Below are positions 61,745 to 64,000 of a stretch of DNA of 64,000 nt, in pieces (the stretch's first letter is position 1; every line of letters begins with the position of its first letter). This stretch comes from an uncultured Alphaproteobacteria bacterium. Its GTDB lineage: Bacteria; Pseudomonadota; Alphaproteobacteria; RF32; CAG-239. A program made the translations under genes and the position numbers. Below the pieces are notes generated by a model. The model did not search any database. It was given only the letters and a program-made list of their open reading frames with translations, and had not been told where the DNA came from. Location: positions 1-64,000 of the forward strand of contig CAKQDU010000001.1 of NCBI GenBank assembly GCA_934229625.1, in the 5' to 3' direction.

Positions 61745-61773
61745 TTTACATTTGAGGTTTATTTAGTTAGATT
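61745..61773 (+). promoter_or_regulatory. Promoter of type-1 prepilin cassette D
   Basis: TTTACA (61745-61750), 17-nt spacer, TAGATT (61768-61773). Confidence 0.65.
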
Positions 61774-61779
61774 AACAAT

Positions 61780-61975
61780 TGGATAGACGATAGTCTGTCT
61801 GGGGTGTGGTAGCCTCTTCGAAAGACGTCTTATGCAAAGACGTTAAATAAAGCATACCTTCTGGCTGCATGGCTGGAAGGTAGCAAAATGTGCTATATAA
61901 TATAGCTAATATGCTACACTATTTTCTTTCGAATAGCTTACCAACTTCCAGCCACCTTTTTCAGTGGCTTTTTTG
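61780..61975 (+). ncRNA. Structured attenuator leader, type 1, copy D
   Basis: Closing helix TTCGAAAG (61817-61824) / CTTTCGAA (61926-61933). Loop pseudoknot TGGTAGC (61807-61813) with GCTTACCA (61936-61943). Internal hairpins ACGTCTT/AAGACGT, TACCTTCTGGC/GCTGGAAGGTA and GTAGCA...TGCTAC enclosing GCTATA/TATAGC. Terminator GCCAC/GTGGC with TTTTTT (61951-61974). GGCTGGAAG can alternatively pair with CTTCCAGCC (61945-61953), which includes the terminator's left arm. Confidence 0.82.
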
Positions 61976-62003
61976 TTGTAATAAAAAAGAAAGGAAAGTT
62001 GAT

Positions 62004-62648
62004 ATGAAAAATAATCAATTTGGCAGAAGTATGTTAGAAATGCTGGGGGTACTTGCCATTATCGGTGTATTATCTGTCGGCGGTATTGCAGGGTATTCTA
62101 AGGCTATGGAGAAGTTTAAAGTTAATAAGCTGATAAGTGAATATAATATGCTGATTTTTGGGTTACTGGAACACCAAAATAATTTTTCGGTGCCGGAGAA
62201 CAGTCAAAATATAAATGAGACTATATTAGCTTTGAATCTGGTTCCGTCAACTTGGAAAATCAATAATGAAATGTATATGGAAGATAGCTACGGCAATTTT
62301 ATGTTTGCCAGAATTGATCATTCAAGCGTGTTTGTACGGCGCTATGCTTTTGTTTTGGATTTGAATTTGGGCGGAGTGTCTTTAGATGCAAACAATAATG
62401 AAATTTCAGATAATTTTCCAGAGAAGCTATGTACAGAGTTTTTTCAAAATATAGTTGTTCCGATGCATAGTGTTTTAGAGGGCGGATATGTTTATAAAAC
62501 GAATATGGATATGAAATATAGACGATACGGCGATGCTTTTTGCGGCAACGGCAGACTTTGTATAAGAGATATGACTGTAAGCGATATTAAAAACGAATGC
62601 AGTTCATGCGACAAAAAAAGAAGATGTAATATAACTATGGTGTTTTAG
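62004..62648 (+). CDS. Prepilin-like surface protein
   Basis: A 214-residue paralog with leader MKNNQFG (cleavage after Gly7); the motif is GRSMLE. The body belongs with 34603 and 37971: EDSYGNFMFA, LDLNLGGVSLDANNN, CIRDMTVSDIKNECSSC and a final CNITMVF. AAAGGAAAG sets the ATG at 62004; a longer in-frame reading upstream would run back through the structured leader and is rejected. Confidence 0.83.
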   Translation: MKNNQFGRSMLEMLGVLAIIGVLSVGGIAGYSKAMEKFKVNKLISEYNMLIFGLLEHQNNFSVPENSQNINETILALNLVPSTWKINNEMYMEDSYGNFMFARIDHSSVFVRRYAFVLDLNLGGVSLDANNNEISDNFPEKLCTEFFQNIVVPMHSVLEGGYVYKTNMDMKYRRYGDAFCGNGRLCIRDMTVSDIKNECSSCDKKRRCNITMVF

Positions 62649-62660
62649 CTATTTATATTA

Positions 62661-62692
62661 CAGCCGTGGCGGGAGCAATCTAGCTGTTTTTC
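62661..62692. terminator. Weak terminator-like repeat
   Basis: CAGC...GCTG with TTTTT, containing GGCGGGAGCAATCT, a near copy of 61712-61726. It separates the prepilin gene from recG. Confidence 0.45.
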
Positions 62693-62698
62693 GTAACT

Positions 62699-64000
62699 TT
62701 ATCCTGCTAAATACGTCTTAATAGCTTCATCGCGTTCAAATAGATACATTAGTGTGCGCAGAGCAGCACCGCGCGGAGTTGATAGATTTTTATCCTGATT
62801 TAGAATAAGAGCCGCGTCTTTGGAGGCCGTCAAAAGCAAATCACCGTGCACGCTTAAATCCGCCACCTTAAAGCTGCTGAAACCTGATTGCCGCGTACCC
62901 AAAACTTCACCGCCGCCGCGCAGTTTCAAGTCTTCTTCGGCGATTAAAAATCCGTCTTCGGTCTGTTTCATAATGTTCAGGCGTGAGCGAGAAACATCGC
63001 TGAGCGGATAGCCGTACATCAAAATACAGCTCGAGGCCTCAAAACCGCGCTTGATGCGTCCGCGCAGTTGGTGCAGTTGCGCCAATCCAAAGCGTTGGGC
63101 GTGTTCAATAATCATAACAGTAGCGTTTGGCACATTTACGCCGACTTCTATCACGGTGGTGGAAACCAAAAGCTTTAACTTACCACTCTTAAACTGTTCC
63201 ATAATCGCGTTTTTTTCGCTTTCTTTCATTTTGCCATGCACTAAGCCTACAATATTGCCAAATTCTTGCCGCAGGCTTTCATAGCGTTCTTTGGCGGCGG
63301 AAAGGTCAATTTTTTCTGACTCTTCAACCAGCGGACACACCCAATACGCCTGTGTTTGAGTTTGCAATTTGCGTTTTAGAGCGTCAACAACTTCGTGAAT
63401 TTTGCTGAGCGGCATAACCGTGGTGGTAACAGGTTTGCGTCCGGTCGGAAGCTCGTCTATTTTAGAATAATCCATATCGCCGAATTGGGTTAAAACCAAA
63501 GTTCTCGGTATCGGCGTGGCGGTCATCACTAAAACATCGCAAGATTTGCCTTTTTGCGAAAGGCTTAGGCGCTGTTTGACGCCGAAACGATGTTGTTCGT
63601 CAACCACGGCGTAGGCTAAATCTTTGAAAGTCACATCTTCCGTAAACAAAGCGTGAGTACCGATTAAAATATCTATTTCACCGTTTTGCAAGGCGTCTAA
63701 GATTTGTTGACGGGATTTTCCTTTAATATTTCCGGTCAGCAATGCTGTTTTTACTCCGATTTGCGAACATAGCTCGGCAATGGTTTCATAGTGCTGCTGG
63801 GCTAAAATTTCGGTTGGCGCCATAATTGCTGCCTGCGCGCCGCATTCTACGGCATTCAGCATGGTATAAAGCGCGACAATGGTTTTGCCGGAGCCGACAT
63901 CGCCTTGCAGCAGGCGCAGCATACGATATTCAGAGAACATATCACTTTCAATTTCGGCTATAACCCGTTGTTGTGCTGAGGTTAATTGGAAAGGCATAAT
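62699..64000 (-). CDS. recG: ATP-dependent DNA helicase RecG, 3' part
   Basis: The C-terminal ~430 residues of RecG; the N-terminal wedge domain lies beyond the right edge. QGDVGSGKTIVALYTML is the Walker A motif, VVDEQHRFGVKQR the DEQH box (Walker B), VMTATPIPRTL motif III, and the second RecA-like domain has HGKMKESEKNAIMEQFKSG and STTVIEVGVNVPNATVMII. RRGGGEVLGTRQSG marks the RecG C terminus. It unwinds branched DNA for fork regression and recombination. Confidence 0.95.
   Translation of the reverse strand: MMPFQLTSAQQRVIAEIESDMFSEYRMLRLLQGDVGSGKTIVALYTMLNAVECGAQAAIMAPTEILAQQHYETIAELCSQIGVKTALLTGNIKGKSRQQILDALQNGEIDILIGTHALFTEDVTFKDLAYAVVDEQHRFGVKQRLSLSQKGKSCDVLVMTATPIPRTLVLTQFGDMDYSKIDELPTGRKPVTTTVMPLSKIHEVVDALKRKLQTQTQAYWVCPLVEESEKIDLSAAKERYESLRQEFGNIVGLVHGKMKESEKNAIMEQFKSGKLKLLVSTTVIEVGVNVPNATVMIIEHAQRFGLAQLHQLRGRIKRGFEASSCILMYGYPLSDVSRSRLNIMKQTEDGFLIAEEDLKLRGGGEVLGTRQSGFSSFKVADLSVHGDLLLTASKDAALILNQDKNLSTPRGAALRTLMYLFERDEAIKTYLAG

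Noticed and set aside
61890..62003. N-terminal extension of the last prepilin gene
   Set aside because: The extension would translate the pseudoknot and terminator; AAAGGAAAG and the family leader sequence support the ATG at 62004.

Overview
The window is an AT-rich bacterial chromosome segment, most likely from a gut-type, host-associated alphaproteobacterium. This assignment is inference. It rests on the rpsL-rpsG-fusA-tuf block, the SPOR/nagZ/Tat-like gene order typical of Alphaproteobacteria, an alphaproteobacterial-style RpoD with an acidic insert, and a hydE gene that implies anaerobic H2 metabolism. The repeated prepilin-like proteins with a GRSMIEMLGVLAI start resemble those I associate with uncultured gut alphaproteobacteria (RF32-like). 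No rRNA, CRISPR array, phage or intact transposon is visible.

Layout. 0-1 kb: a prepilin-like gene behind a repeated leader. 1.0-5.5 kb: a small membrane peptide gene and the str genes. 5.7-12.7 kb: two unknown genes, pheA, a kinase-like gene, rnd and aspS. 12.8-14.3 kb: an ankyrin/coiled-coil periplasmic protein, a decayed cassette leader and the tail of a dead histidine kinase. 14.3-23.3 kb: two sets of envelope-glycan genes (GT2, GT-C, GtrA, YdjC-type deacetylase) flanking hydE. 23.4-27.1 kb: a 1049-residue unknown protein abutting the last ~155 codons of an RND pump. 27.2-28.3 kb: two tRNA-Ala genes and a serine DNA invertase. 28.4-38.7 kb: five prepilin-like cassettes in mixed orientation, interleaved with rpoD, a GNAT gene and a DUF1847 gene. 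38.7-47.3 kb: housekeeping genes (BaiN-type flavoprotein, Tat-like, nagZ, SPOR, xthA, S41 protease, rpmG, xerC, SH3, M20). 47.5-50.7 kb: a Pmp-like autotransporter. 51.3-52.2 kb: another prepilin cassette. 52.4-57.6 kb: gyrA and a pyruvoyl arginine decarboxylase with its antiporter. 57.7-61.1 kb: membrane/GT-C and HAD genes. 61.2-62.7 kb: a dead cassette, a structured RNA with a tiny peptide, and a live cassette. The end is the 3' part of recG.

The outstanding feature is the dispersed prepilin-like cassette system: eight complete genes and one fragment. The proteins share a prepilin N terminus and mostly a Cys-rich C terminus, but the middle varies. Six complete genes sit behind a ~200-nt leader with its own promoter. 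That leader has a long-range closing helix, a loop pseudoknot, internal hairpins and an intrinsic terminator just before the ribosome-binding site. The helices are kept by compensatory changes between copies, and a strand of an internal hairpin can alternatively pair just in front of, or into, the terminator. It therefore looks like an undescribed transcription-attenuating RNA class that controls each gene. The type of leader matches the type of prepilin leader peptide, so promoter, RNA and N terminus move as a module. Two further genes use an unrelated leader with a perfect 21-bp inverted repeat. A DNA invertase, inverted cassette pairs and decayed copies suggest a recombining, possibly phase-variable surface repertoire.

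Other context: the AaxB/AaxC-like pair suggests arginine-dependent acid resistance. The autotransporter and the two glycan clusters, together with the prepilins, point to heavy investment in the cell surface.
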